From: Pinus tabuliformis
Lineage: Eukaryota > Streptophyta > Pinopsida > Pinales > Pinaceae
DNA: 64,000 bases
NCBI GenBank assembly: GCA_031772625.1
Contig: CM062817.1
Coordinates: 948,288,327-948,352,326, forward strand
Reading direction: 5' to 3'
The position numbers were made by a program, and so were the translations under genes. Shown piece after piece: positions 42,428-54,645 of the stretch (position 1 is its first letter; the number at the start of each line of letters is the position of its first letter). The notes under the pieces are model-generated. The model ran no database searches. It saw nothing but the letters and a program-made list of their open reading frames with translations, and was not told where the DNA came from.

Positions 42428-43161
42428 TCGATTCTGCTTCCCATATACACATTTTTAAAACAATCAAAATCCAGAGAGTTATTACTCATACCTTCTACCA
42501 TACCTTTACCATGAAGTATTCGAAGGCCCTTCTCTCCAATATGTCGAAGCCTTTGATGCCACAGCATGGTCTTCTCTCCAAAGACCACTAGATTTTCTAC
42601 TCCACTTTCAGGAACCAGAGAACTATTGCACCCATCAATAATAGTGCTACCTTGTAGCTTGTACAAAGTTTCAATCCGAACTCCCCACATCAATACCAGT
42701 GCTCCCCTAACCATCTTACAGGTATCCTTCTCGAACACTATTTTTACACCTGTATCATCCAACTTGCTAACATAAATCAGATTTCTGGCTGATGTAGGAA
42801 TATGTAGAACACCTAGAAGTGTTATAACCCTTCCACCTTGCAATTTCAACTTTACTTTTCCACGACCAATGATTATAGTCTTCCTGTCATCCCCCAAGAA
42901 TACATCACCACCATCATATTTCTCATACTCACAGAACCAATCTCTATGGGGAGTGAAGTGAAAGGATGCACCTAAGTCAATCAACCATGCCTCGTGATCT
43001 ACATGTGTACTTGAAGAAGCCAAGTACACATCCCCACCTTCATCTGAGGTGTTTTTCGCCTCTGTAGAAGGAGCCTCATCAGATCCATTTCCTTTGTTAG
43101 GAGCTTTAGATTTGCAGTCCCTTTTGTAGTGCCCTTTCTTTCCACATTTCCAGCACACCAC
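42424..43161 (-). pseudogene. Co1 zinc knuckle, protease and pre-integrase
   Basis: Open for 245 codons: CWKCGKKGHYKRDC (CCHC), protease WLIDLGASFHFTPHRDWF (the usual D-S-G reads D-L-G), then TLYKLQGSTI and MLWHQRLRHIGEKGLRIL, the GAG-pre-integrase block with its His residues. The open frame ends at 42424 in the zinc-binding domain, at a stop after SRIE. Confidence 0.83.
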
Positions 43162-43245
43162 CTTTACAAGTTTTCCTAGAGATTTAGATCTCCATTTAGA
43201 TTTAGATCTGCCACTCGATGACTTATTTTTGTTTCTGTTCTGGGT

Positions 43246-43848
43246 CTACCCTTGTATAGACAAGGCATCACCATTTTGGCTCTCCATATTTTTCCATCTC
43301 ATCTCCTCCGTCAGCAAGGATGAGACTATTTCATCAAAATGCAAGACAGTTGCATTGCTACCTATTGCAATAACCAAACTATCCCTCGAATTTGGTAGAG
43401 AACACAACAAACTGATGCACTTATCTTCATCTGAAATTTTAATATCAATAGATGCTAATTGACTTACCACAATATTAAATGCATTCAGATGCTCTGTCAC
43501 CAAGTCTCCATCTTTCATCCTCAGGTTATACAACTTTTTCCGCAGGAACAGTTTATTCACCAAACACTTAGATTGGTACAAAGTCCCTAACTTGTCCCAA
43601 AAAACCTTCACTGTAGCTTCCCCTGATACATTCAACAATACTGAATGTGAGACACACAATCATATTGTGCTCTTTGCCTTCCAATCCAACTTCTTCCATT
43701 CTTCATCAGACACTCCTGTTGGTTTAGTACCCAGATCTACTGCAATCCACTGATCTTTATCCACCAAGAGATCCTCCATCTTGAGTTTCCACAACTCAAA
43801 ACTCTGACAATTAAATTTCTCGATCTCTATCTTTCCACTGCTCGCCAT
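43246..43848 (-). pseudogene. Co1 gag
   Basis: It starts at ATG 43848 (MASSGKIEIEKFNCQSFELWKLKMEDLL) and meets a stop at 43660. It continues at 43659-43246 with VFWDKLGTLYQSKCLVNKLFLRKKLYNLRMKDG, LNAFNIVVSQLASIDIKISDEDKCISLLCSLP and VSSLLTEEMRW. This is the UBN2-type gag of Tork-like copia elements. A further break separates it from the zinc knuckle. Confidence 0.82.
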
Positions 43849-43957
43849 CTTCTTTCACCACCAGAATCGATCTCGCAGATCTCCCACTGAACAGGGTCTA
43901 CCACAGGCCCGAGAAAAACCCCTCAGCAAAAAAGGCGTCCCCTTGAAACCAAAACAA

Positions 43958-43968
43958 CTCTGATACCA
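43958..43968 (-). promoter_or_regulatory. Co1 primer-binding site
   Basis: The minus strand reads TGGTATCAGAG two bases inside the 5' LTR end, matching the initiator tRNA-Met primer site widespread in copia elements. Confidence 0.88.
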
Positions 43969-43970
43969 AA

Positions 43971-44368
43971 TGTAGGTTTTAACCCTGTACATAAATTACC
44001 TGCATATGAATTCTAAAACACAGAAAATAAGCAATGCGAGACCATAACACATAAAAAACATATACACAGAGATTTTCCCCTGGATCCCAAAACTGGGACT
44101 ACTGGCTTGATTTTTCATTATGTTCCTTTCAATGTTACAATACATATTTATACATGCCGAAGCATCCAATACCATGGACTGAAAACCATCGCATCCAAAA
44201 AACATGTGTGAAAAACATGCACAAAACCATAGGTGGGTCCGCCCAACCTAACATAGGGTCCAAAACCAAAATTTTCCGGGGCGCTGCCCCGGACCCCATA
44301 AAGTGGGGTTACGGGTGCCCTTCAAACCCCCTGTTAACTACATGGAAAGAATATAACACAACCCAATA
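43971..44368 (-). repeat. Co1 5' LTR (398 bp)
   Basis: Matches the 3' LTR with scattered differences. Its plus-strand right end reads ACCCAATA instead of ACCCAACA, so the terminal CA has mutated. TSD AAGGG follows. Confidence 0.87.
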
Positions 44369-44373
44369 AAGGG

Positions 44374-45900
44374 GCTTGTATTTCGTTCAGCCATCTCCAC
44401 CAAATTTTGGCTCCAAGAACTCTATTTAGAATTCTTGGGTCATGAAGAGCCAAGCCACCTTGGGACGTAGGTTTGCATACTCTATCCCATGCAATAAGGG
44501 CCAATTTCTTCTTTTCTTCGCCTTTACCCCAGAGAAAGTCTCTCTGAATGTTTCTTATATTAGTCATTACACCAGCTGGAGCTGGAATGGCAGATAGCAT
44601 ATTGATAAGGATACTTTGGAGGACAGCCTTAGTGAGAATTAGTCTCCCTGCTAGATTTAGAGCTCTGTTTGTCCATTTGCTGATATTATCTTTTAGTTTA
44701 TTAAGAACAGGCTCCCAGGTATCCTTATGAAGCAGTTTGTTAGTGAGAGGAACTCCCAGGTACTTCACAGGCAGTGACTCCCTTTGAAAAACCAAAATTC
44801 TGGAAATATTTCTTTGAATTGAAATATTTGTATTGAATAAGAAAATCTTTGATTTAGTGAGACTTACCTCTATACCTGCTGCCCTGGCAAACTCATTCAG
44901 AATCTGTTTGAATTTTTTGGCTTCCTTAACAGTGGGTGTTCCTTGAAGCATAGTGTCATCCACAAATTGCTGATGTGTCACTGTGTCCCCACCTTGAGTG
45001 AGTCTCAGGCCCTGAATTATCCCTTCCTCCTTAGCTGCTCCGATAGCTCTTCCTAACCCTTCTATCATTAGAACGAAGAGGAAAGGAGAAGGAGGATCTC
45101 CTTTCCTGAGACCTCTAGAAGGCTTGAAGGTTTTGGAAGGAGTGCCATTGAGAAGAATTGAACAACTAGCAATGTTAACTAGCGCCATAACCCATTTGAT
45201 CCAATTGTGATCAATCCATAGGCTTTAAAATTGCTCTTATGTATGACCAACTATGTTTGTCATAGGCCTTTGCTATGTCCAGCTGCATTATCATTCCTGC
45301 CTTTTTGTTGGTGATGAGTGAATGAATCATTTCATGTGCTTGAATTATATTATCAAGAATTTGTCTTCCTTCCACATAGCCTGTTTGTTCCTCTGACACT
45401 AGGGTTAGGAGGAGAGGTTTGAGAGAGTTGGCAATGACTTTGGATATAATTTTGTATATCACATTGCATAATGCTATAGGTCGAAATCTATCTGGAGAGG
45501 TGGCCTTCCCCTATTTGGGGATTAAGGTTATGAAAGATTCATTGAGTGCCTTTAAGACTTTCTTAAATCTTCGAGAGTCTTCCACTACCTCCAGGATGTC
45601 CTGTTTCACTATCCTCCAACAAGCTTTGAAAAAATCCACATTAAAGCCATCCGAGCCTGGTGCTTTCCCATTTTTCATCTCTTTCACGGCTTCCTCAATT
45701 TCCTCCTCTATTACTGGTCTATTGAGATTGAAATTATCTTCTCTAGTGACTAAGTTAGGGATGTACTGAGTGAATTTTTCCGTAAATTGGTGTCTATCTT
45801 CCGAGGTTTCCTCGGCAATTTTCTGAAAATGTTGGAGTATAACCTTCTCCATCTCTTCATGAGTGTTTCTCTCTATACCATGTTGATCCGTAAGTTTCAC
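44374..45900 (-). pseudogene. LINE2 reverse transcriptase, broken
   Basis: 45900-45511: FQKIAEETSEDRHQF, IEEAVKEMKNGKAPGSDGFNVDFFKACW and NESFITLIPK. 45462-45211: YKIISKVIANSLKPLL, EQTGYVEGRQILDNIIQAHE and MQLDIAKAYDKHSWSY. 45188-44374: GLRKGDPPSPFLFVLMIEGL, HQQFVDDTMLQGT (FVDD near 44960), PVKYLGVPLTNKL and LNLAGRLILTKAVLQSI. These are the full series of plant LINE RT blocks. Breaks lie near 45505 and 45200, and Co1 is inserted at 44368. Confidence 0.87.
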
Positions 45901-47049
45901 AATTCTATTTTTGTTTCGGTGAGCTATGGTGGATCTGTGAAAGAACTTGGTGTTTCTCTCCCCTTCTTTAATCCATTGTACTCTAGATTGCTATGTCTAG
46001 AGTATTTCCTCTTGAAGGCATCTGTTGTCCCACTCCTGTTGGAGTGACTCTGCCATCTCTTTCCTTTCATCTGTATAGCCTTTTCTGATAAGAAGCTGGT
46101 TTATTTCCTTTAGTTTCTTTTCCACCTCTCCTTTAGCTTTGAAGATGTTACCAAATTCCCTTTTATTCCACTCTTTGAGCCTACCTTTAATGTGTTCGAG
46201 CCTGCAGTGGAGAAGGAATATCTTTGTGCCTTGAAGGTGAAGCTCTTCCTTCCACCATTGTTCAATGTTTTTGAGGAAATCTGAATGTGTGAGCCATGCA
46301 TTCTCAAGTTTGAAGGAGGTGTTCCTTGGTTTGCCAAAAATGGAAGCTTCCAATTGGACAAGCTAGTGATTTGAACCTCCAAAAGGTAGTGTGAGTGTAA
46401 TAATGTTGCTTCCCCTGAGAAGAAGATCCTTTGAAACCATAATTTTGTCCAATTTTGAGGCCACTTGGGTAGAGCCCCCTCTTTTATTATTCGAGGTGAA
46501 GATCCCATTGCTTGTTTCGATATCAACCAATTTCATATTGGTGATGAAGTTCTGGAAGGCAATTGAGTCTCTACCAAGTATTCTTGTTCCTCCTTTCTTC
46601 TCCATGAGTGATTTTTTCATGTTAAAATCACCTCTAAGAATCCAGGGTAGATCTGGGTATCTCTTTTTCATATCCTCCAGTGTTGTGAGAAGTTGTAGTT
46701 TGTCCTCCATTGGTTGCGTGAAATAGACATTGGTGATCATGTAACATTGTTTATCACCCATCGGTTGGAAAATCAGAGAAAGGTGATGTCTGGATGCCTC
46801 CGCATCAATCACACCAAATTTCTGTGGATCCCAGAAAGTGAGAATACCACTAGCAGATTTATTTGCCTTAACTTCAAGGTATTCATATCTATTGACCCAT
46901 TTGCCATGTTTTTAACGGATCCTCTCCATAGAGCATTTTGTTTCCTGTATGAATACTATATCAAGTTTTGCCTCTTTAATCTTTTTACCAAGATTCCTCT
47001 GTTTTCTTTTGCTCCCTAGTCCTCTAATGTTCCAGGTTGTGATCTTCAT
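45901..47049 (-). pseudogene. LINE2 AP-type endonuclease and connector, broken
   Basis: ORF2 starts at ATG 47049 with KITTWNIRGLGSKRKQ (the N/RG motif), then LDIVFIQETKC (catalytic Glu). After an early stop near 46914 come HHLSLIFQP, ITNVYF, PWILRGDFNM (GDFN) and SKLDKIMVS (the usual S..DR), ending GGSNH where the canonical motif is SDH. This is the APE-like nuclease that nicks the target for priming. The part from 46353 to 45901 (helical, LKEWNKREFGNIFKAK) links it to the RT. Confidence 0.83.
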
Positions 47050-47197
47050 TGAGGTGGAGTTATGAAAGAGTAACTAAAAAGGTCTTTCATCCTTCCTGAA
47101 TCAATCATGAGTTTGCCACACTCCAGTAGTAGTTCCTTTTGTCTTTTTCTTCCCCTCCTCTTGCCTATATTCTTTATTATTTTTCCTGTTATTAATC

Positions 47198-48610
47198 CTA
47201 TTGAGGAAGTCCCTTTTTTTCCTGGTTGTCATGTCCCCTTTTGACCCCTGCAACTGATTTATGTGCCTTGTTAAGGAATATATGTTGGACTTTGTCTACG
47301 TCCTCCTGAGTGATGGATTTTATTCCCAGGTTGCCTCCCTCTTCTAGAAACGTTTCCAGCTCTAGGTTCTCCCTTTCTAGGATCTCCTGTAAATCTTGAT
47401 CCTCTATACCACTTTCACTTTGAGTCATTTCCTGGTCTTTTTCTACTTCCATGGTACTCAAAGGGTCTGTTGTGTGTTCATTCTGTTCCTGAGTGTACTC
47501 CAGGCTGGTCTCTTTTTCTTTCCCCTTGGCTGTATGATTCTCTGTACTCTCTTTAACCCCTCCATCAACTTCTTTTTCTCCTAAGATCTCAAAATTGTTG
47601 TAACTTTTTGTTTTATCATTCACACTAGGTTTCTTTTGTGTCTTCCTTCCTCCTCCTTTTCCTTTTCCTCCTACTTTGGTGAAACCTGTCTGGTCTTTTC
47701 CTTTGTTGGTGTTTAGGTTTTCCTCCCTACTATTGAGAGGACAGTCTCTAGATAGATGCCCATGCTCATGACATTTGTGACATCTGAACGGGATATGTTC
47801 ATAATCAACTGCTTGAACCCATTCCTCGTCATAGACTTCTAGAATGACCTCATCTGGAAGGGCTCCTGATAGGTCCATCTCCACACATATACGGGCATAG
47901 GATGTATATTTTCCCCTTAGAGTTGCCTCTAAAATTTTTAAGAAATGACCTAACTTATTGCCTATAGCTTTTAAAGACTCAGGCATCCAGTAATCTAAGG
48001 GTAAGGAGTATAGTTGAATCCATACTGGTACCGAAGTGAAGGTTTCCCGTTCTGGCACAAAGTTCATCGTCCATGGCCGCATATAGAGACTAGCAGCTAC
48101 AAAGAAGTATAACCCTCCTTCAAAAATTATGTCTCTGTCTTCCATGTTCGTAAAAACCACAGTGAAAAAACCTTTGGATCCAAGATGTATATTTAACCCC
48201 CCCTTTGATTTCTAGTTGTATTTTATCCAGGTGTACAACGCTTTCTCTGATGACTAGATTCCCATAAATTTACATATGATGACATAGTTAGCCATGCGAT
48301 CCCTGTGCGCTTGTAGGGATGGATTGTTCAGAATAACCCAAGGTTTAGTTGTGGTATTGGGTTTACAGGGCCCCATATTAGCTCTGTTCTTTGATCCTTG
48401 ACCTCTATCTTCCTCTTTCTCCTTCTGAAAGCCTTCTTCGTGGGCCCCTCGATCTGCATTGGTTTCGCGACCTTCTGCCTGCTACGGTTCTGTGTTTTTT
48501 GCCTTGACCTCCAAGGGTTGAGAAGGTTTGTTCTTTCTCCCTCCTCTTCCTTTGTTTTCTACCATATAACTGTATGAGGGAGTGGAGATCCCTCCTCCCC
48601 TTGTCTCCAT
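47198..48610 (-). pseudogene. LINE2 ORF1 with DUF4283-like domain and zinc knuckle
   Basis: The plausible start is ATG 48610 (METRGGGISTP). Stops occur near 48480, 48270 and 48225; open from 48160 to 47198. The DUF4283-like region reads NYVIICKFMG...FFTVVFTNMEDRDIIFEGGLYF, WTMNFVPERETFTSVPVWIQLYSLPLDYW. A CCHC knuckle CHKCHEHGHLSRDC lies at about 47790-47740, followed by a Lys/Gly-rich then acidic tail. ORF1 is the RNA-binding gag-like protein of plant LINEs. About 150 bp separate its stop from ORF2. Confidence 0.82.
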
Positions 48611-48757
48611 GGATGCTTGGTATCCTCTGTCATGTGATTCGTTAAACCATAAAACCAGAGCTCCGTCCAACCTCCTACTATAATAATTCTAGTAATATAC
48701 ATTTCAATAATATGTATGTTGTATCTAATATTTTCCTCTACTCTCACCCTACCAAAC
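48611..48757 (-). other. LINE2 5' untranslated region
   Basis: Short leader on the minus strand, beginning GTTTGGTAGGGTGAGAG at the junction with the 20-bp TSD copy. No promoter motif recognised. Confidence 0.55.
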
Positions 48758-48915
48758 TGACATTGTTTTGAACCTTCAACTTGTCTTTCACTTTGACATT
48801 GTTTTGAACCTTCAACTTGTCTTTCACTTTGACATTGTTTTGAACCTTTAACTTGTGTCATGTGTCAAGCTCCAGAATGTGCCACATGACTTCCACTTTG
48901 ACATTTTTCGGTTGT
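48758..48915. repeat. Right half of the LINE2 target repeat; TSD 48758-48777
   Basis: Three units of TTGACATTGTTTTGAACC with CAACTTGTCTTTCAC spacers (about 38 bp), then TTAACTTGTGTCATG and AATGTGCCACATGACTT. It continues the array at 19345-19491. Confidence 0.78.
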
Positions 48916-50429
48916 TGCAAAAATTCTAACTGTCGTAAATTTGTCCACATTGAAATATTTTATTTATGGTTAATTGAGAAATATTCTATTTATGTTTAAG
49001 AATCAAAGATAATTATTTTTACTACATTTTTTTCATCTTGGGTTGAGTGAGAGTGATATTATTGACGTTTATAATTATTTTAATTAAAACTAAATAAATA
49101 TGTATAATAATTTAACTTACTAAATATGTATAATTACTTATGTTTTTTATTGGAGTGTATATTGTTTATTACTTAGAGAATATTTTAGTTTTATTTTAAA
49201 AGTCATACTAATAGGACTAACATGGAAGGAAATATGCATCTTCCTCATACTGAACTATCCAATAAGCCTCTCAAGAAAATAACTCAATCCATATAATTGA
49301 AAATATTATGTAAAGCATCTCATAATATTATGTTTATGATGTAATTGAGATTGATAATTAGAACCACATCAAATGCATTTTTTTTAGCAATATATGGAAA
49401 TAAAAATATTTTTAATAGATTTTATATCATAATGATTAGGGTAATGACTTCTACTTGAGTGTTTGTCCTTTTAATTGAAATCAACAATTATTATTTTTTA
49501 ATATTTTATGAAATTTACTATTAAAATCAAAATTATTATGAATTTTTTTGTTTAGTATGTTAAGAATATTGTAATGATAATGATATTTATTGATAGACTA
49601 TATTATTTTTTATCTATATCAATGCTTTTAAAGTGAACTATATTATTTTTCATCTATATCAATGTTTTTAAAGTAAAAAAAAAATAAAAAATTAAGGAAT
49701 CAATTTGCAATGCTGTGTTAATAACATGTCTCAGTATATAGAATTGGTGTCTAAAACCTTTCAAAAACAAACTTATTTTGGGTTAAAAAATGTTGTTGGC
49801 TCTAATACTTTTTATTTTATTCTACATTTAGATACTTTTCAAATGGTGTAAGGATCATGTCATTTGGATTTTGTATAAAAAAGTTATGCCTCCTACAAAT
49901 TTCTCTATCACGTTAACAACCATTGTATGAGAGGATGTCACTTCAACTGATTTCTCATGCATAGGTTAGCCACATGGAATTCCTAGAAGACTCTAGCAGG
50001 TCTAAACTCATAATTCTAGTTCAAAGGTTAGGGAACCAAACCTTACCCTTAGTTGGCTATTGAGCTATGTTAAACACTTGATTGCTATGAAAAATAAGAA
50101 GTTCATTTTTCTCTATTTCATTAACTTTCTATCATAGATTTACAAACCATATACATCAGATAATTCCATATATGGTATCTCTTCTTTTTACATGCTTTTT
50201 TCCACACCATAGAGAATAGTGTAAAACATTCTCACCTTTTGGGTTTTCTCCCATAAAAAAATTCCCAAGAAAAAACTTACAATTATATGGTTATCATTTA
50301 TATATTTTTTTATATTCTCTATTTCTTACCTTTCAACTATTTCATTTAATCAATCATACAAAATAAAAAAATTAAAGAAAATTAATATTTATAATAAACA
50401 TTTCAATATTCTATATAATGCACTTTGAT
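48916..50429. other. AT-rich region, no gene seen
   Basis: Very AT-rich DNA with short repeats (for example ATTATTTTTNATCTATATCAATG twice, near 49602-49672) and no ORF or element that I can recognise. Confidence 0.4.
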
Positions 50430-50545
50430 AAATTATTCCTTGACATAACATAGTAAACAAATAAACTACATGTATTAGCATACATAAATTATTCCTTGAC
50501 ATAACATAGTAAGCAAATAAACTACATGTATTAGCATACATATAT
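50430..50545. repeat. Tandem duplication, two ~56-bp units
   Basis: ATTATTCCTTGACATAAC through TGTATTAGCATACATA occurs twice in a row, with one difference (TAGTAAAC / TAGTAAGC). Confidence 0.9.
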
Positions 50546-50639
50546 TCATAAGTAATTAAAAATCAACATCTATGTTAAAAAAAATTCACATTATTTTCAA
50601 ATAAATTTTTGGCTAATAATTTCAGATGAAATTTTAATA

Positions 50640-51170
50640 TTAAATTTATCATGACTGATTCCGAACCCTTACCTTTGATTTCTATCGCACTAAGCAAATG
50701 ATCAGATTTTAGAATTTCGCGTTTTTCTTTACCGCTATGCTTTTATTTAAAGATTGTAGACCTAAACTTAATTCATGGATAGATGAAATGATCAGAATTT
50801 AGAATTTCGCGTTTTTCTTTACCTCTATGCTTTTATCTAAAGATGGTAGATCTAGATTTAGTTAAAATTGTAAATCAAGATATATTATATTCAGAAAATA
50901 TAATGAGCATGTACATATAGAATTAAAATTGTAATTTATGGATAGAAAAAGATAGAGGATTTTCAAATAATTTTTTAGCTAATAATTTCGAATGAAATTT
51001 AGATTTAAAATTTATTATAACTGATTCCGAACTCTTACCTTTCATTTCTATAGCACTAAGGAAGTGATCAGATTTTAGAATTTAGCGTTTTTCTCTACCG
51101 TGTGCTTTTAGCTAAAGATTGTAGACCTAGACTTAGTTAAAATAGTAATTCATGGATAGAGAAAGATAGA
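50640..51170. repeat. Degenerate direct repeats, three ~150-bp units
   Basis: Repeated blocks contain GATTCCGAAC, TTAGAATTTCGCGTTTTTC and AAAGATTGTAGACCTA. Copies lie around 50650-50770, 50785-50865 (partial) and 51020-51165. Noncoding. Confidence 0.75.
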
Positions 51171-51415
51171 GGATGGGAACATTCATACTTTTTGTCAATT
51201 TATTTTTCATGTGATTTGGATGGTTATTTTCGATATCATTTCCTTGTTCCATAAAAAAAAAATGATGTTTGCTCGAATTATTTGCAAGAAGCAAGTATTC
51301 TGTCGTTTTTTAAATGGGTTGTCATTGATTGGTCGACGTTGTGTATCGGTAGACTCTATCAATTTATGAGTTAATTTAATTGTTTGGTCCAGAAAACAAA
51401 CAAGGTAGCATAATA

Positions 51416-51592
51416 AGAAGGGTGTTGGAATGGAGGGTTAAGCCTTTGTGAATGCATAAGAAGAAGGGTGTTGGAATGGAGGGTTACGCCTTTGTGAATG
51501 CATAATAAGAAGGGTGTTGGAATGGAGGGTTACGCCTTTGTGAATGCATAATAGGAAGGGTGCTGGAATCGAGGGTTACGCCTTTGCGAGGA
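51416..51592. repeat. Tandem repeat, four ~46-bp units
   Basis: Four units of AAGAAGGGTGTTGGAATGG / AGGGTTACGCCTTTGTG / AATGCATAAT; the last unit is diverged (GGAAGGGTGCTGGAATCGAGG). This is GC-richer than its surroundings. Confidence 0.88.
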
Positions 51593-51967
51593 GCTTGGAA
51601 TGTTAACTCACTCTAAATCTGAATTGGGATTTATTACATTAGGTTCATAAGTAAATTAGGTATTGCATACATCACGTATCTCTGAAAGGTATTTTGAAAT
51701 TGTATATTTTTCATAGGAGATGCATTTTTTAAACTAAAAGTAGATATCCACGGTGGAAATGGGAAGTTATTTTTATGGTTAGCAAAGTCTTTACATGATA
51801 TATTTCCATGCAAAGTATTTTCAAATTGGATATTTAGAAAGAAAAATATTTATTTTGAAAATTGGAATCGTTTTATTGTTTATATAGTTTCTAGGTGACA
51901 TATATCTTTAAGGAAAACGTATTTACAAGTTTAGGAAAAAAAAAACTTTCCAAATACTTTTAACTAT

Positions 51968-52091
51968 ATAATATAATTGAATAAAAATTTATTTAATTAG
52001 ATACTTCTAATTATAAAAAAACATAATTAATAAAAATTTAGATTTAATTAGATACTTCTAATTATAAAGGAACATAATTAAAAAATTTAAT
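51968..52091. repeat. AT-rich ~53-bp tandem units at the Gy3 insertion site
   Basis: Two units of TTTAATTAGATACTTCTAATTATAAA...ACATAATTA, followed by a partial third unit that is cut by the Gy3 LTR at 52092. The candidate TSD is TTAAT (52087-52091); its partner lies beyond the window. Confidence 0.75.
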
Positions 52092-54645
52092 TGTCACTAA
52101 TCCAGTCAATACACATGGTAACAATACTATTAATAAAAAAACAAAAAAAATTACCAACACATTAGAGGTTACATGGACTTAACTTGTATCAAAACCATTT
52201 ACACTGTATATACAATCCGTATATAAATTCATAACATGATCTTTCTAAATAAATTTTGGGTCATTCATTTTTTGGTTTAAGTGTCATTGTTTGGTGACTT
52301 CATTAATTATTCGTGCGATGGGATTTCCCTCCACATCACTTGCTGCCAGACCCGATACAATGCATTTTTTCTAACAGACTCAAACTTTATGGTTTATCAC
52401 ATTGGCATGATATTTTTGGTTGCGGTATTGAATGCTTGCTCCGTCCCTGGTACATGGTGCAGGCAAGGTTGTCCGGCCACAGCTGTTGTCGTGGGTCCCT
52501 CGTTGCATCGACGATGGACGATCTGGTGTGGGATCCTATGGCTTGGGTTCATCTGGAGAATTTCACATTCCTGCATGCGGAGTCTATGCCTCATTTCATT
52601 CTTTCTACCTTGGCTTATGCTGCGGTTCCTCTTCCCTTTCATGGACTTGCTCATTCTCTCGAACCAGGTCTACAGTGAAAATGAAGGATTCTCAGGGATC
52701 GGTTTATGGCTTTCCCTTAGGCATTCGTATTCCGGGTAAGCTTGCCAACCTGTTGCATCTCTGTTATGTTATTTATATTTGTTTTTATAGCTGACCGATT
52801 ACCTCTAGTTATGGCAGCTCAGTTCTAACAATAGCTATGGTAAATGTTTATCTGTAGGAATCTTGGCTACAGACCCAGGGCAACGCTTGGTTACCGCACG
52901 GCGACTTTCATGAGTGGTTACCTTCTAAACAAATGCAACGACCGAGGGTTTTCCCGAGTAAGATTTTCTTCGTTCTGGTGCTCGTTCGTTAGGGGTGAAT
53001 TCTCTTGGTTATTCGAGGTTGGATTTCAAATTCTCCTCCAAGTTGTATTACTCATTTCTCAGTTATAAGTTATTTTGTATCAAGTGATCGCCTACATAGG
53101 TTTAGGATTTGTATATACGACCCTCCCTTTGTATAATCGAGGGTTCTTGTTTATGGTTGCGGTTCTGAGATGATGGCCATGTTGACATCTATTTTTCCAT
53201 GTTAAATGTATTTTGAGAAGGGTACTACCTCTCTCGTTAAGACTTATTGAGCCAAATGGCAGACTTCTTGGGTTTCAACCCGTGTAATATTTTCTTAATG
53301 CTTTAAGGTTCTTCATGCTATGAAATGTGAATTTGAGTATCTATGTCGATATATGCTACTCCTTGTGCTATTCATGGTATTTCCTTGTTCTTAGTTCTTG
53401 TAACGTTTTCCTTAGATTGGTTGATTTCACGGCGTTAACATGATTCAGGGTTTCCGACTATTATTTTTTCCTTTCAAATTTTTGGCTCTGAACAAATTGA
53501 TCTTTTTTTTTCTCAGTTATTTTATAATGTATATCTGGTACTTATCAAATAGCGTATTCGAAGAATGGTTATGTCAAAATAGACAGATTGGGGGGTTTCT
53601 TACCCATATAGGGTTTCAGGGAAATCTAGTTGGATTATAAGGTTTAATAACAGTCCCTTTCCGGATGTGCTAGCCCAATGCGGCTTAGGTTAACTACTCA
53701 CATGGTTATTCACTCTAATTGAGTGCTGACATATTCTGAAACCCTAATCGAACATCTGTTGCAATTATGTTTTTTTTTAACATAAACAATAGAGAGGTGG
53801 TTCTCCAATTCTTTATCACAATGGTTTTGTTCAAAGAAAGAAATCCATTCCAGCATTTTAAAGTTCTGTACAATTCTTTTCTACAGCTAGATTATTTCAG
53901 TTTATAGATAATTGGTTGTTCCAGTTTTATAGATAATTTCCCCGCTCCGATAGTTACTCTACTGGGGCACCAAGACTGAAGTAAACAGTCAAACTTGACT
54001 CAAATGTTTGGTTTCTGATAAATAATTATTCAAGCAGAAACCCTACTATAGGTATTTCCATTATCACTTCAGTCTAAAACATTCCACTACATTTTGTACA
54101 TTCATGGAAAGAAAACACATATAATTTTTAGTTTAAATTATCAAAATGATTTTCCAGAAAAATTTACTTACTGTGATGTCTTAAAAAAATAGAGCACTTC
54201 AGTAGCAGAGGTCACCTCCGTTTCCCACTGCTAGTCAACCTCCCATCTGTGAGATTCATCTTTCGGGACCAGAATCTCCCCCTAGCTTACTCACAGGACC
54301 ACAGTCCTCTGCAAGTTGCTCGCACTCAGTCCATGTGCTATCTGGTCATCACCAGACTTAGTCATTCTTTCCTTTACTGCCTGTCACTACAGCGCAATTT
54401 TTCCTTCCCCCTACCTCCTTTCCTTTGGAAGCCTTTTCTAGTTAGGGGAGGTAGTTAGGGGTTTTCCAGCAATTGTCTTTTTCAATTTCCTTCCCTCAGA
54501 AGTTACAAGATCTGTTGATACTTAAATCATTTCTCATTTTCAATAAATAAAAATATTATTCAATTCAAACAGGTAATAACACTAATTATTCAGTTTGTTC
54601 TTACTGCGGTAAATAAAATATTTACAGCTTTCTGGGGACATTACA
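52092..54645 (-). repeat. Gy3 3' LTR (2,554 bp)
   Basis: On the minus strand it starts TGTAATGTCCCCAGAAAG and ends GGATTAGTGACA. It matches the 5' LTR from 59513 throughout the compared part. It holds ORFs of about 120-150 codons on the strand opposite pol and an 85-codon ORF on the element strand; both have counterparts in the other LTR. Element promoter signals are not pinpointed. Confidence 0.87.

Larger units (their letters stand above)
39438..44368 (-). mobile_element. Co1: Ty1/copia element inserted in LINE2, TSD AAGGG
   Basis: A 4,931-bp minus-strand element with LTRs at 39438-39864 (3') and 43971-44368 (5'), and 5-bp TSDs AAGGG (39433-39437, 44369-44373). A tRNA-Met-type primer site is complementary to 43958-43968 and a polypurine tract to 39865-39876. 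The domain order gag, protease, integrase, RT, RNase H identifies Ty1/copia; the gag start and integrase style suggest a Tork/Tnt1-like lineage. All coding parts are broken. Confidence 0.9.
19492..48757 (-). mobile_element. LINE2: full-length non-LTR retrotransposon split by Gy2 and Co1
   Basis: Minus-strand LINE with its 5' end at 48757 and its 3' end at 19492, where a T8 run on the plus strand is a short poly(A) tail. Removing Gy2 (with one TSD) and Co1 (with one TSD) leaves about 6.87 kb. The order is 5' UTR, ORF1 with zinc knuckle, ORF2 with endonuclease, RT, zinc-binding domain and RNase H, then the 3' region. Coding reads directly across the Co1 site (AKIWWRWLNEIQAPL resumes as GKTLEAQ) and across the Gy2 site. 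Both ends have the same 20-bp flank. Many stops and frameshifts make it inactive. Confidence 0.85.
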
